A DNA stretch of 64,000 bases from Methanomethylovorans hollandica DSM 15978 (GCF_000328665.1 NC_019977.1:1116001-1180000), one strand, 5' to 3'. Counted from the first letter of the stretch, positions 47,152 through 57,172 are shown. Numbers and translations are program-made. Notes: a model not told the origin generated them from the sequence alone.

Positions 47152-48672
47152 ATGCAGTTAAAAGTACAGCCTATTGATATCAAGGTCGGTAAATTCAAGG
47201 TGGTTTTGAATAATCTGGATGCCAAGGAGCTTGGCGTCAATCCCGGGGACAGGGTCAGGATAAAGAATCATACGACTGTTACTGCTATTGTTGATTTCAC
47301 GGAGGATATGATCTCTCCGGGGATGATCGGACTTTATCATGAGGTGCAGGAACAGCTGCACAGGGAATGGACAGAGACCGTGGAAGTGGAGCCTGCCGAG
47401 AAGCCCAAGTCTGCACGTATCATCAGGAAGGTCATGGATCAGCAGAAGCTTACCAAGGAAGAAATCTATGAGCTTGTAAAGGATATTACGGAAGAGAACC
47501 TCACCGATATAGAGGTCTCAGCATTCCTTACTGCTTCCTATATAAATGATATGACAGAGGAAGAGACCGAATGGCTGACCAGGGCCATGGTGGATTCCGG
47601 AGAGAAGATAGAGTTTGACATGCATCCCATTGTGGACAAGCACTCTATCGGAGGCGTACCAGGCAACAAGATCACCCTGCTCATAGTGCCTATCGTGGCA
47701 GCCAATGGCCTGCTCATACCAAAGACCAGCTCCAGGGCAATAACAGGGGCCGGAGGCACTGCCGATCTCATGGAAGTACTGGCTCCCGTGGAATTCACTG
47801 CATCCCAGATCAAGGAAATGACCCAGAAGGTCGGAGGTGTCATAGTATGGGGAGGAGCCACCAACATAGCCCCTGCCGATGATAAACTCATCAAGGTGGA
47901 ATATCCACTCTCCATAGATCCCCACTGCCAGTTGCTCGCATCCATCATGGCAAAGAAGAGTGCAGTGGGAGCGGACAAAGTGGTCATAGACCTGCCCATG
48001 GGTTCCGGTACCAAGATACCGGATATGGCTACCGGACGCAAGCTCGCCCGGGACCTCATGAGTCTGGGAGAGCGTCTGGGCATGGAAGTTGACTGTGCCC
48101 TTACCTATGGTTCATCACCTGTGGGAAGGACCATCGGTCCGGCCCTGGAAGTTCGGGAAGCTCTTAAAGTGCTGGAAAGCATGGAAGGTCCTAACAGCTT
48201 TATTGAGAAAAGTGTTGGCCTTGCAGGTATGCTTCTGGAGATGGGCGGTGCAGCAGCCCGGGGACAGGGACACGACCTGGCACTGGAGACTCTCCAAAAC
48301 GGTAAAGCTCTGGCCAAGTTCAAGGAGATCATAGCCATACAGGGTGGCGATCCCAACGTAACCAGCAACGATATACAAATCGGTGAATTCAGTGCAGAGG
48401 TAAAAGCTCCCAGCAATGGATATATCATTGAGTTCCGCAACAAGCGCATAGTACAGATCGCAAGGCTGGCGGGTGCGCCAAACGACAAAGGCGCTGGTGT
48501 GTATATCCATAGAAAACTTGGCGAATCCGTAAAGCAGGGTGAACCCGTTATAACCATCTATGCAGAAAAAGAGGCAAAACTGCAGGCAGCTCTCAAGAGT
48601 GCCAGACAGGACCCCCCATTGATCGTGGAAGGCATGCTTATTGAAAGGCTGACCGATATCCGCGAGGTTTAA
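47152..48672 (+). CDS. deoA: AMP phosphorylase
   Basis: Phosphorolyses AMP (also CMP, UMP) to ribose 1,5-bisphosphate and base, the first step of the archaeal nucleotide-salvage route through ribose-1,5-bisphosphate isomerase and RuBisCO to 3-phosphoglycerate. The 506-residue protein has the extra archaeal N-terminal domain (about 1-85) ahead of the thymidine-phosphorylase-like core, with KHSIGGVPGNK, KTSSRAITGAGGTADLMEVL and the active-site KKSAVGADKVVIDLP. AAGGTGG lies 7 nt before the ATG. The tRNA methyltransferase gene follows within 20 bp and is likely co-transcribed. The isomerase and RuBisCO genes are not in the window. Confidence 0.95.
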   Translation: MQLKVQPIDIKVGKFKVVLNNLDAKELGVNPGDRVRIKNHTTVTAIVDFTEDMISPGMIGLYHEVQEQLHREWTETVEVEPAEKPKSARIIRKVMDQQKLTKEEIYELVKDITEENLTDIEVSAFLTASYINDMTEEETEWLTRAMVDSGEKIEFDMHPIVDKHSIGGVPGNKITLLIVPIVAANGLLIPKTSSRAITGAGGTADLMEVLAPVEFTASQIKEMTQKVGGVIVWGGATNIAPADDKLIKVEYPLSIDPHCQLLASIMAKKSAVGADKVVIDLPMGSGTKIPDMATGRKLARDLMSLGERLGMEVDCALTYGSSPVGRTIGPALEVREALKVLESMEGPNSFIEKSVGLAGMLLEMGGAAARGQGHDLALETLQNGKALAKFKEIIAIQGGDPNVTSNDIQIGEFSAEVKAPSNGYIIEFRNKRIVQIARLAGAPNDKGAGVYIHRKLGESVKQGEPVITIYAEKEAKLQAALKSARQDPPLIVEGMLIERLTDIREV

Positions 48673-48689
48673 CGGGTACAGTGAACATC

Positions 48690-49217
48690 ATGCAAAGAAT
48701 AGTGATCTTACGTCTAGGACACAGGGCCTTCAGGGACAAGCGTATAACCACGCATGTAGGGCTGACCGCCCGGGCCCTTGGCGCTGAAGGCATGCTGCTT
48801 GCCTCTGATGACCCCAGCATCAAGCAGAACATCGAGGATGTGGCTGCCCGCTGGGGCGGTGATTTCTATGTCACCAATGACGTGAACTGGAAGCATGAGA
48901 TACGGAAATGGAAAGACGCAGGCGGAAAGGTCTGCCATCTTTCTATGTATGGCATAAACCTTCCGGACGCTGTGGATGAGATAAGACAATGTGAGCAGCT
49001 CATGATAGTTGTGGGTGCAGAAAAGGTACCTTCTGAGATATACGATCTTGCTGACTGGAACATTGCAGTGGGTAACCAGCCCCATTCCGAAGTCGCAGCT
49101 ATTGCCATAACAATGGACCGCATAGCTGCCATGGATCCTCTTAAAAATCAGTTATCAGGAGGACAACTATCCATAGTGCCCATGGAACGAGGAAAAAAGG
49201 TTATCGAAAGACAGTGA
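48690..49217 (+). CDS. tRNA (cytidine(56)-2'-O)-methyltransferase
   Basis: Archaeal Trm56, a SPOUT methyltransferase adding a 2'-O-methyl group to C56 in the T-loop of tRNA. The 175-residue protein begins MQRIVILRLGHRAFRDKRIT, typical of the family, and has the SPOUT knot region HLSMYGINLPDA / MIVVGAEKVPSEIYDLADWN / VGNQPHSEVAALA-like (here VGNQPHSEVAAIA). ATG 48690 is preferred to GTG 48681 because family members start at this point. It follows AMP phosphorylase by 17 bp. Confidence 0.92.
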   Translation: MQRIVILRLGHRAFRDKRITTHVGLTARALGAEGMLLASDDPSIKQNIEDVAARWGGDFYVTNDVNWKHEIRKWKDAGGKVCHLSMYGINLPDAVDEIRQCEQLMIVVGAEKVPSEIYDLADWNIAVGNQPHSEVAAIAITMDRIAAMDPLKNQLSGGQLSIVPMERGKKVIERQ

Positions 49218-49349
49218 TCTGCCAGGCTTTCTACAATAGCCCAAAAAGTAATAATATATGATCAAAAAGTCAGGAGATGCAACAACTATTGCACCTCTTG
49301 GTATTTAAATACTTATTGACAACAATGAATCTTGACACCATCAATAATA

Positions 49350-49598
49350 TTAGATGGTTGTCTTGTTTATAGTTTCGTTAACAATTTCTGTGGTCTCGTT
49401 AACAATTGTGGTTGTGGTCTCTGCTACTATAGGCACTACTGTTTCGTTTACGGTAGTGTTTATAGTTTCCTTTACCGTTGTTGTGGTATTGTTCACAGTT
49501 TCTTCTACGTTCTTGTCTGCGCAACCGGAAAAGGCCACAAAGCCTATAACCAGCAGTCCCAATAATAGGAAGTTGAATATTTTCTTCAAAGTAGTCAC
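49350..49598 (-). CDS. Small Thr/Asn-rich lipoprotein
   Basis: An 82-residue exported protein. The signal peptide carries a lipobox (VAFSGC, Cys26). The mature 56 residues are a low-complexity series of near-heptad units made of V, N, E, T and I (for instance NNTTTTVKETINTTVNET), with at least seven Asn-X-Thr sites that could be N-glycosylated. It is likely a heavily glycosylated, stalk-like surface lipoprotein. No family is recognised. GGTGACTA-like purines precede the ATG on the minus strand. Confidence 0.7.
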   Translation of the reverse strand: MTTLKKIFNFLLLGLLVIGFVAFSGCADKNVEETVNNTTTTVKETINTTVNETVVPIVAETTTTIVNETTEIVNETINKTTI

Positions 49599-50578
49599 CT
49601 AGCTTGTTAATTAATATACATTTATATGAAGTGTCGATTTAGGACCAGCAGGTTTAGCACCATTGTGGAATCCGGCTTTTAAACCCATTAGCCATAATTT
49701 CGAACATTTGACTATTTATTATCTATATAGCACGTATTGCTCTATAGTATAGGTGAATAGCATAATATCGATCTGTTATATATCTTTCGGTTTTGTATCC
49801 GGATCGGTAAATTACATGCCGGATGGATTTTAAATAATTTAGTTTAAGTAAAATATAATTTTTTGTTTTGCAATTGTGCATCTGAATGGGGCATGAATAT
49901 TTATGAAAGTATTATTTTTATCTATCTCGTGTAATACAATATCCTGCAGCATAATATTCTTTTGTTCAAAGGACATGAGAATTCAGCTCTCTTAGATCTT
50001 CTATGGTTTCAAAATATTAACCTGATCGAGCTCTTTTCTAAATGTTTCCGCAGGTATTGGCAGGTATAGCCTTATACTGATAATATTATAGTTAAACACC
50101 GATGGTTTGTAACTTATGAATGCTAAAATCGCATTCAATAGATGGTGATGTTAATACCATAAGTTTCAAACAAATGGTTAATAACTATAATTTGAGAGGA
50201 TTTCAAAAAACCCCGTTATTTTAAAATTATCTTATAGCGTATATAAATTATCAAATAAAAAAGCGCGGTTATTGAAATCCTATTTGATCTATTAGAAGTC
50301 TCTCTCTGTTATTGTTTTAATCCCGATTCATTTCCTACTGAAAACCATTTTTAACGCAAAGACGTAAGGTTGCAAAGACGCAAAGCTTGTTATATGCTTC
50401 TTTGCGCCTTCGCGTCCTTGCGTTGATAAAAAATTATGCAGATCGATTAAAAAAGAGGTTTATCGAAATTCTCTGTGATTGTTTTCCAGAGGTCCAAAAA
50501 GAACTATAAGTATAAAGTCATGTGCATACAAGCATATTTTGCAAAGTGCTTGGATCTTGAAATCACCGGAGAAATCAA
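49599..50578. other. Long gap, no gene
   Basis: About 980 bp of AT-rich sequence. Only a large imperfect hairpin repeat (50353-50424) stands out. Short frames, including one overlapping the next gene's start, look spurious. Confidence 0.5.
50353..50424. repeat. Long imperfect hairpin with AACGCAAAGACG motif
   Basis: The left arm is AACGCAAAGACGTAAGG followed by GCAAAGACGCAAAGC; the right arm reads GCTTCTTTGCGCC followed by TTCGCGTCCTTGCGTT. The two arms pair over most of 30 bp around a short AT loop. The AACGCAAAGACGC-type word also repeats directly inside the left arm. Dispersed repeats with this word are known from many prokaryotes; their role is not established. Confidence 0.65.
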
Positions 50579-51424
50579 ATGGTACCTATAGAAACTCTTG
50601 CTATTCTTATTGGACTTGTATCTGCATTGTCATGGGGTGCAGGGGATTTTATAGGAGGGTTTGCTACCAGAAGGACAAGCGCGTATTCTGTGGTTCTGGT
50701 CACTCAAATAATAGGTATTATTATATTCCCGATCCTTGCATTTGTATTTTCAGAGAGCATACCTCCGTTAAACAATCTTTTGTGGGGTGCTTTTGCAGGA
50801 TTTTTTGGAGCTGCAGGGTTGATAGCACTATATATGGGTCTGGCCAAAGGCAAAATGAGTATAGTTTCTCCTCTGGCTGCAGTAATATCAGTGATCATAC
50901 CTGTAATATATTCAGCTTTAAATGAAGGTATACCTTCTATTTTTAAGATCATGGGTTTTATTTTTGCATTTATTGGCATATGGTTCATTGTTAACGTGGA
51001 CCTTGGATCCAATTTAAAATTAACATATCTGGAATATCCCCTGCTTGCAGGTATATTATTTGGTTTGTTCTTTATATCCATTGATAATTTCAGTGCTGCT
51101 GCAATTTACTGGCCATTGACGGTTTCAAGGATCACAGCATTTTTCATGCTCACAGGATTTATGATGTTCACAAAAACTGTCAGTAAAACCACACTTAATG
51201 TAATTCTGGCAGTTATCCTTGCAGGATTGTTTAACACAGGAGGTGCTATCTTGTTTGCTCTGGCCTCAGAAGCTGGGAGATTGGATGTTGCCACAATCCT
51301 GTCATCGCTAAGCCCCGCAGTTACAGTGTTGTTGGCATGTATTGTATTAAATGAACAACTTGCTCCGCGTCAATGGATAGGGGTGATAGCCTCCCTGATC
51401 GCTATAATCCTTATATCCATCTGA
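50579..51424 (+). CDS. EamA/DMT family transporter
   Basis: A 281-residue membrane protein with ten predicted helices in two EamA halves (first half about 5-135, second about 148-280). Family marks are ALSWGAGDFIGG near the N-terminus, GLAKGKMSIVSPLAAV at the end of the first half, and EAGRLDVATILSSLSPAVTVLLA in the second. Such drug/metabolite carriers export or import small metabolites; the substrate is unknown. Transcribed alone. Confidence 0.9.
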   Translation: MVPIETLAILIGLVSALSWGAGDFIGGFATRRTSAYSVVLVTQIIGIIIFPILAFVFSESIPPLNNLLWGAFAGFFGAAGLIALYMGLAKGKMSIVSPLAAVISVIIPVIYSALNEGIPSIFKIMGFIFAFIGIWFIVNVDLGSNLKLTYLEYPLLAGILFGLFFISIDNFSAAAIYWPLTVSRITAFFMLTGFMMFTKTVSKTTLNVILAVILAGLFNTGGAILFALASEAGRLDVATILSSLSPAVTVLLACIVLNEQLAPRQWIGVIASLIAIILISI

Positions 51425-51502
51425 ACTTTGGTGAACATCTCGGGCATATGGTGTCAGCTACAGAGGAGTCGATGAAAAGGCTTTTTTTCTGAGAAAGGCC
51501 CT

Positions 51503-51780
51503 ATGCAGAAGTTCTTATAATTAAATTTGATAGTACCCCAGTGGGTTTTGCAGTTTTCTTCCATAACTTTTCTACATTTCCTGGAAAACCCGGATTATAT
51601 CTGGAGGATATATGCGTGCGGAGCACTGTGAAAAAGGGGTTTTAGCTGCTTTGTTCACTGCATGTGTCCGCATAGCCAGGGAATCTGATTGCGGTCACAT
51701 GCAATGGAGTGCTTTGGATTGGAACCCGGCATGTAAGTTCTATGAAAGGTTCGATGCCCGGACCCTTAAAACATCTCTGG
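51503..51780 (+). pseudogene. Decayed GNAT acetyltransferase
   Basis: Frame one reads AEVLIIKFDSTPVGFAVFFH and STFPGKPGLYLEDICVRSTV, then stops at a TAG near 51642. A second frame continues ALFTACVRIARESDCGHMQW and SALDWNPACKFYERFDA, the end of the same fold. Joining them recreates an N-acetyltransferase of the spermine/diamine type, but the CoA-binding R-x-x-G-x-G/A motif has been lost at the junction. The N-terminus is also missing. A dead gene. Confidence 0.75.
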
Positions 51781-51782
51781 CA

Positions 51783-52511
51783 CTAAAGCACCTTGCTCAG
51801 GAAAGTGATGGTCCGCTCATTTTGCGCATGGTTGAATATATCCTGCGGAGTTCCTTCTTCCACTATCATGCCATCATCCATGAATAACACTCTGTCACTT
51901 ACTTCCCTGGCAAATCCCATCTCATGGGTAACCACTATCATCGTCATTCCTATTTTTGCAAGGTCGTTCATCACGTTCAACACCTCCCCTACCATTTCAG
52001 GATCAAGGGCCGAGGTTGGTTCATCGAAAAGCATGACTTTAGGGCGCATTGCCAGAGCTCTTGCTATTGCAACACGCTGCTTCTGTCCGCCGGAGAGAGC
52101 AACAGGATACACGTGTGCTTTATCTTCCAACCCAACCTTGCGCAATATTTCCAGTGCTCTTTTTTCTGCTTCTTCCTTAGACAGTTTCCTTACTTTGATA
52201 AGGGCAAGGGATACATTTTCAAGGGTTGTTTTATGCGGGAACAGATTGAAATGCTGGAATACCATTCCGGCTTCCTCTCTGATCCTATTGATATCAATAT
52301 GGGGCTCGGTTATTTTATTTCCATCTATCCATATATCTCCCGATGTGGGCTGTTCCAGAAGATTGATACACCGCAGGAAAGTACTTTTTCCGGATCCGGA
52401 AGGACCTATCACGCAGACGACTTCACTTTCCTTCACATTGACCGATATCCCTTTGAGGACCTGAAGATCTCCAAAGCTTTTGTATAGATCCTTAACTTCT
52501 ATCACTGACAC
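51783..52511 (-). CDS. Polar amino acid ABC transporter ATPase
   Basis: A GlnQ/ArtP-type ATPase of about 242 residues. It begins [18 protein letters not shown], with Walker [13 protein letters not shown], signature [15 protein letters not shown] and Walker [15 protein letters not shown]. The start is one of two GTG codons (52511 or 52505) just after AAGGAGG at 52516-52522; longer frames are rejected. It overlaps the permease gene by about 20 bp. The binding protein of this transporter is not in the window. Confidence 0.93.
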   Translation of the reverse strand: MSVIEVKDLYKSFGDLQVLKGISVNVKESEVVCVIGPSGSGKSTFLRCINLLEQPTSGDIWIDGNKITEPHIDINRIREEAGMVFQHFNLFPHKTTLENVSLALIKVRKLSKEEAEKRALEILRKVGLEDKAHVYPVALSGGQKQRVAIARALAMRPKVMLFDEPTSALDPEMVGEVLNVMNDLAKIGMTMIVVTHEMGFAREVSDRVLFMDDGMIVEEGTPQDIFNHAQNERTITFLSKVL

Positions 52512-53184
52512 CCAGCCTCCTTTCAGAATATGCAACCAGCCTGGAAATTGCAAGGGTCATCACCAGGTACATCAGTGCTATAGCGATGTACACAGGGAAA
52601 GATGCAAAGGTCCTTGAAATATAAAGCTGACCATTCTTTAGCAGTTCATGCACTCCGATTACAGCGAGCAAGGAAGAATCTTTGAGAAGAGCTATGAATT
52701 CATTACCAAGGGGTGGAATTATTCTTCTGAAGGCCTGGGGAAGAATGATCTCTTTCATTGCTATTCTTTCTGTCATACCTAAAGAGCGTGCAGCTTCCAT
52801 CTGGCCTTTGTCTATGGACTGGACACCTGAACGCACGATCTCTGCAATGTAGGCACCGCTGTTTATACTGCACACAATGACACCTGCAAGGATGGGGTCT
52901 ATTGACAGAGGTCTACCTGTTACATTTGAGAAAAGACCGGGAATGCCATAGTAAAAAAGCAGGATCTGCACCAGCAGTGGCGTTCCTCTTATGAAGTCCA
53001 CATAAGCAATGGAAGGATAACGGAAGATCTTTTTACGTGATAATTTTCCAAGTCCTGATATTGTTCCAAGTATAAGACCAAATAATACACCCAGGCTTGT
53101 GACCTCGATGGTCACCATAGATCCCAGGAGAAGATCAGGGAACACTTTGATTATGTGACCGATATATTCGTCCAGGAGTGACAA
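52492..53184 (-). CDS. Polar amino acid ABC transporter permease
   Basis: A 230-residue permease of the HisMQ/GlnP family. [20 protein letters not shown] and the coupling loop [20 protein letters not shown] are typical. Five membrane helices are predicted. As the sole permease it would act as a homodimer with the ATPase. No solute-binding protein lies upstream, where a 480-bp gap separates it from a divergent gene; it must be supplied from elsewhere. Confidence 0.93.
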   Translation of the reverse strand: MSLLDEYIGHIIKVFPDLLLGSMVTIEVTSLGVLFGLILGTISGLGKLSRKKIFRYPSIAYVDFIRGTPLLVQILLFYYGIPGLFSNVTGRPLSIDPILAGVIVCSINSGAYIAEIVRSGVQSIDKGQMEAARSLGMTERIAMKEIILPQAFRRIIPPLGNEFIALLKDSSLLAVIGVHELLKNGQLYISRTFASFPVYIAIALMYLVMTLAISRLVAYSERRLGVSDRS

Positions 53185-53440
53185 CTTGACTACCTCGAAA
53201 TGGATAGGGAAATATTGGAAAAACTGTTTTTATAGCAGCAATACATGGGCTAAATATAAACATAGCGATAAGGACTACTTTTAAGAGGAGACCATCTAAT
53301 TAGCTCCAAATGATCCTTATTCTAATTAGACAATAACTTTTGAAGGATATAACAGCATATTGAAGCACTTCCTGGTAAGTTTGAGGCGAAAATAAAAATA
53401 TTTGCTAAAATATATATACTGCCTTATCTCACATATCTTA

Positions 53441-53615
53441 TATCTGCAGGTGTGCTGGAATTTTGTCAATTATCTGAATTGCAGTTATTTGTCAAACATT
53501 AGTATTACTATTCAATATAATAATGGCACATTTTGTAATAAATATTATATTTTGTACCTAGAAAGTTTTAAAAAGAGAAAATGCCTGTTTTTTTCTTGAC
53601 ATCTGTAGAAAGAAA
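53441..53615. repeat. Direct repeat, upstream copy
   Basis: About 175 bp, imperfectly repeated in the same direction at 56738-56913. Shared blocks include CTGGAATTTTG, the 22-bp region around TTATCTGAATTGCAGTTATT, AATATAATAAT, AAAAGAGAAAATG and GACATCTGT. This copy lies just ahead of the LVIVD-repeat gene and may contain its promoter. Together the two copies bracket that gene. Confidence 0.75.
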
Positions 53616-53681
53616 CATATAGGTATATGAGTATACACTGAGATGGCTTTAACTTCCTTATAACGCGTGGAGTGGGCGTGT

Positions 53682-56594
53682 ATGCAAATAAGATCAAGTA
53701 GGTTAATTTGTTCTGTAATTGTAGTGCTGTTGCTGCTACTGACTTCAGGAGTCAGTTTAGCTGATGACATTAATGTAGAATTAGTAAGTCACTTTGGTGG
53801 TAGCATTAATGATGTTGCGATCCGGGGGGATTATGCATATCTCGGACAGGGACAGGATTTAGTTGTGCTGGATATTGCTGCTGTTGATAAACCATTCGAA
53901 GTAGGAAGAATAGTTACTCCATCAGTAGTGATCGATGTTACTGTCTTAGATAATTATGCCTATGTAGCCGATGGTAGTAGTGGTCTTCTAATTATAGATA
54001 TTACTAATCCTTCCTCACCAACAATTGTGGGCAGTTATGACACCACCGGTCATGCATATGGCATTGTTGTAGCAGGTAATTATGCCTACGTAGCTGATGG
54101 TAGCAACGGTCTTGCGATTGTGGATGTCACAAATCCTGCAGCACCTATTCCTAAAGGTAGTTATGACACTGGTAGTTATGCACATGGTGTTGCTGTAGCA
54201 GGTAATTATGTCTGCGTCGCCGATTCAGACAATGGCCTTGTTATCATGGATATCACTAATCCCACCGCACCAACACTCACGGGTAGTTATAATACAGCCG
54301 GTCATGCATATGGCATTGTTGTATCTGGCAATTATGCCTATGTAGCCGATGCCGAAGGCGGTCTTGTGCTTGTAGATATTAGTAATCCATCCTCACCAAC
54401 CCTTGCAGGCAGTTATGATACTAATGATTATGCAGAGGGTGTTGTTGTAGCAGGTAATTATGCCTATGTAGCCAACAGTGGCAGGGGTCTTGTGGTTTTG
54501 GATATCAGTAATCCATCATCATTAGCACTTGTGAGTACTTACTATACTTATGCACATGCTGTTGCGGTGTCCGGTAATTATACATATGTAGCCGCTGGTG
54601 ACAATGGTCTTCTTATTGTGGATATTATCAATCCTTCATCACCAGCACTGGCAGGAAATTATGGTACTGTTGGTAGTGCAGGAGCTGTTGATGTATCAGG
54701 TAATTATGCCTACTTAGCAAGCGGCGGTAGTGACTATGTTCTTTTAAGTATTGTGAATGTCACATCTACTTCCTCACCAACACTTACAGGCAGCTATAAT
54801 CTTTATGCTGATAATGGAATTGGTGTTACTGTCTCAGGCGATTATGCCTATATAGGCGTAGGTTTCCCTGGTCTTTCAATTTTGGATATCAGTGATCCGG
54901 CCTCACCGAGACATGTGAGTGATTATGGAGAATTTGGTCCTCTTAATTATACGGCAGTTGTTGTTGTATCAGATAATTATGCCTATATACCCAGGGAAAA
55001 TGGCCTTGAAATTTTGGATATTAGTGATCCTTCGTCACCAATATTTGTAGGCAGGTATGATACTGCTGGTAGTGTAGGAGCTGTTGATGTATCAGGCAAT
55101 TATGCTTACGTAGCCGACGAAAATGGTCTTTATATTGTGGATATCAAAGATAAATCCACACCAACTTTTGTAGGAAGCTATGATACTGCTGGTTATGTAT
55201 CAGGGGTTGCCGTCTCAGGTAATTATGCCTATGTAACTAGTACCGTTTATTTAGACGATGCTTACCAGAGCCATTTTGAAATTTTGGATATTACCAATCC
55301 TTCATCACCAACACTTGTAGGAAATTATGATACTACTGATTATGCACGGGTTGTTGATGTATCAGGTAATTATGCTTACGTAGCTGATGAAAACGGTCTT
55401 TATATTGTGGATATCAGTGATAACTCTGCACCAACTTTAGTAGGAAGTTATGATATTGCTGGTTATGTATCTGATGTTGCTGTCTCAGATAACTATACCT
55501 ACGTGGCCACTGGCGAGAATGGTCTTGTCATCCTGCGTGTAGACGGAGCACCTGTACTTGCAGCAATTGGCACTAAATCTGTCAATCTGAAAGAGCTACT
55601 TGCATTCACTGTTTCTGCAACAGGTTCTGATAATGATACTATAACCTACTCTGCGACAGGTCTGCCAAAGGATGCCACTTTTAATGTTGCTACGGCTGCA
55701 TTCAAGTGGACTCCCGATTATGGTGATGCTGGAGTATATAATGTCACCTTCACAGCAACTGCTAATGGCCGTAGTGACTCCGAAACCATAAATATAGTTG
55801 TGGGTAGCACTGCATTGCCTGATTCGGTAGGTGTGTATAACAATCAGGCCACCTGGGCTCTCTGGAGCAGGATTCACAATTCTGTCAATATAGTAGGATT
55901 CGGCTGGCCTGGTACTGAACCAATTGTAGGTGACTGGAATGGAGATGGGCTCACTGAGTTAGGTATCTACAACCGTGCCGGTAACAATTTCCTGCTCCAG
56001 AGCGAGTCTGTCTTTGATATAATCGGTCTTGGATGGAAGGGTGTCACTCCTGTCGTGGGAGACTGGAACGGAGATGGTGACGATGATGTGGGTGTCTATA
56101 ACAACGAAGGCACGTGGGCACTATGGAACACCAATGCTAACTCTGCAGACATCGTGGGCTTCGGCTGGCCGGGTACCGAGCCGATAGTAGGTGACTGGAA
56201 CGGCGATGGGGTTACTGAAGTGGGAATCTACAACAGAGGAGGTAATAACTTCCTGGTCCAGACAGATTCCGGATTCGAGGTCATTGGACTGGGATGGTCG
56301 GGTGTTACACCTGTAGTAGGTGACTGGAATGGTGATGGCGCTGACGAGGTTGGTGTGTATAACAATGAAGGTACTTGGGCTCTGTGGAACACCGACACCA
56401 ATTCCGTTGATATCGTGGGCTTCGGATGGCAAGGCACCAAACCGATGGTAGGTGACTGGGATGGAGATGAAGTTACTGAAGTGGGTATTTACAACACTGG
56501 GGGTAATAATTTCCTGATCCAGAATGATTCTGGCTTTGATATCATTGGCCTTGGATGGGCAGGTGTGACTCCAGTTGTGGGCAACTGGGGTTAA
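53682..56594 (+). CDS. Secreted LVIVD-repeat and FG-GAP-like surface protein
   Basis: A 970-residue exported protein. The signal peptide (about 1-29) ends near SGVSLADD. Roughly a dozen repeats of about 43 residues follow, of the form SGNYAYVADENGLYIVDISD...PTLVGSYDT, the LVIVD family expected to form beta-propellers. A cadherin/Ig-like domain is near 620-700 (YSATGLPKDATFNVATAAFKW). The last 255 residues are repeats with GDWNGDGxxExGIY, an FG-GAP/VCBS-like unit with Ca-binding DxNxDG. No C-terminal anchor is seen, so it is probably released or bound to the S-layer. ATG 53682 is chosen over GTG 53667 because it starts the signal peptide. Direct repeats flank the gene. Confidence 0.9.
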   Translation: MQIRSSRLICSVIVVLLLLLTSGVSLADDINVELVSHFGGSINDVAIRGDYAYLGQGQDLVVLDIAAVDKPFEVGRIVTPSVVIDVTVLDNYAYVADGSSGLLIIDITNPSSPTIVGSYDTTGHAYGIVVAGNYAYVADGSNGLAIVDVTNPAAPIPKGSYDTGSYAHGVAVAGNYVCVADSDNGLVIMDITNPTAPTLTGSYNTAGHAYGIVVSGNYAYVADAEGGLVLVDISNPSSPTLAGSYDTNDYAEGVVVAGNYAYVANSGRGLVVLDISNPSSLALVSTYYTYAHAVAVSGNYTYVAAGDNGLLIVDIINPSSPALAGNYGTVGSAGAVDVSGNYAYLASGGSDYVLLSIVNVTSTSSPTLTGSYNLYADNGIGVTVSGDYAYIGVGFPGLSILDISDPASPRHVSDYGEFGPLNYTAVVVVSDNYAYIPRENGLEILDISDPSSPIFVGRYDTAGSVGAVDVSGNYAYVADENGLYIVDIKDKSTPTFVGSYDTAGYVSGVAVSGNYAYVTSTVYLDDAYQSHFEILDITNPSSPTLVGNYDTTDYARVVDVSGNYAYVADENGLYIVDISDNSAPTLVGSYDIAGYVSDVAVSDNYTYVATGENGLVILRVDGAPVLAAIGTKSVNLKELLAFTVSATGSDNDTITYSATGLPKDATFNVATAAFKWTPDYGDAGVYNVTFTATANGRSDSETINIVVGSTALPDSVGVYNNQATWALWSRIHNSVNIVGFGWPGTEPIVGDWNGDGLTELGIYNRAGNNFLLQSESVFDIIGLGWKGVTPVVGDWNGDGDDDVGVYNNEGTWALWNTNANSADIVGFGWPGTEPIVGDWNGDGVTEVGIYNRGGNNFLVQTDSGFEVIGLGWSGVTPVVGDWNGDGADEVGVYNNEGTWALWNTDTNSVDIVGFGWQGTKPMVGDWDGDEVTEVGIYNTGGNNFLIQNDSGFDIIGLGWAGVTPVVGNWG

Positions 56595-57143
56595 AACCTT
56601 GTCTTTTCCTCAAACACTGGCTTAAGCATATCAAAGTAAAGATCATCACATCTATCCAGTTTGATCGGTTAGTCCTGACAAGCTCTGGTTGGTATGGGTG
56701 TGCAAGGAGTGTGTCTTTGTAGGCATAGATATATTATATATTCCGCAGATGTCCTGGAATTTTGCTAATTATCTGAATTGCAGTTATTTGTCAAAAGTTA
56801 ATAATACTATTTAATATAATAATAACATATATTGTGCTAAATATTGGACTTGATTCGTATAAATTGCTGAAAAGAGAAAATGTCTGTTTTTTTTATGACA
56901 TCTGTGGAAAGTGAGCTGTTATTCTTGTCTCACTGCTCTGAAGCGTAGTTCCAAAACTAACTATCTGTATCAATATCAAGAAATCTGCACTCATTGACCA
57001 AAATCTAATAGGTCTCTGAGCACTGTAGGAGCTACGGTAATAGCCTGTGAGCTTGTGAACTACGGTTCAAGGGATGAAGCAGGAAGCAACTCGGTCTTTA
57101 GCCTAGTGGTAGTTCACGGTTTTGAATTGAAAAAGATAAGCAT
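56595..57143. other. Gap holding second direct repeat
   Basis: No gene seen over about 550 bp. Besides the direct repeat (56738-56913), GTCTTTAGCCTAGTGGTAGTTC near 57098 looks like a piece of a tRNA D-arm, but no cloverleaf can be made. Confidence 0.45.
56738..56913. repeat. Direct repeat, downstream copy
   Basis: Same-direction imperfect copy of 53441-53615. It resembles the upstream region of the LVIVD gene but no such gene follows, which suggests that a paralogue was once here or that recombination between copies inserted the gene. Confidence 0.75.
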
Positions 57144-57163
57144 CCTGCGATTTTGCTCGCAGG
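57144..57163 (-). terminator. Hairpin terminator of fae
   Basis: CCTGCGA and TCGCAGG pair perfectly around a 6-nt loop. It lies 10 bp past the fae stop codon; on the minus strand it is followed by TATCTTTTTC, and on the plus strand by a T-run as well, so it may work in both directions. Confidence 0.6.
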
Positions 57164-57172
57164 AAATCTTTT

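Noticed and set aside
57094-57140. A second tRNA gene
   Set aside because: A D-arm-like GCCTAGTGGTAG occurs, but acceptor, anticodon and T-arms cannot be formed.
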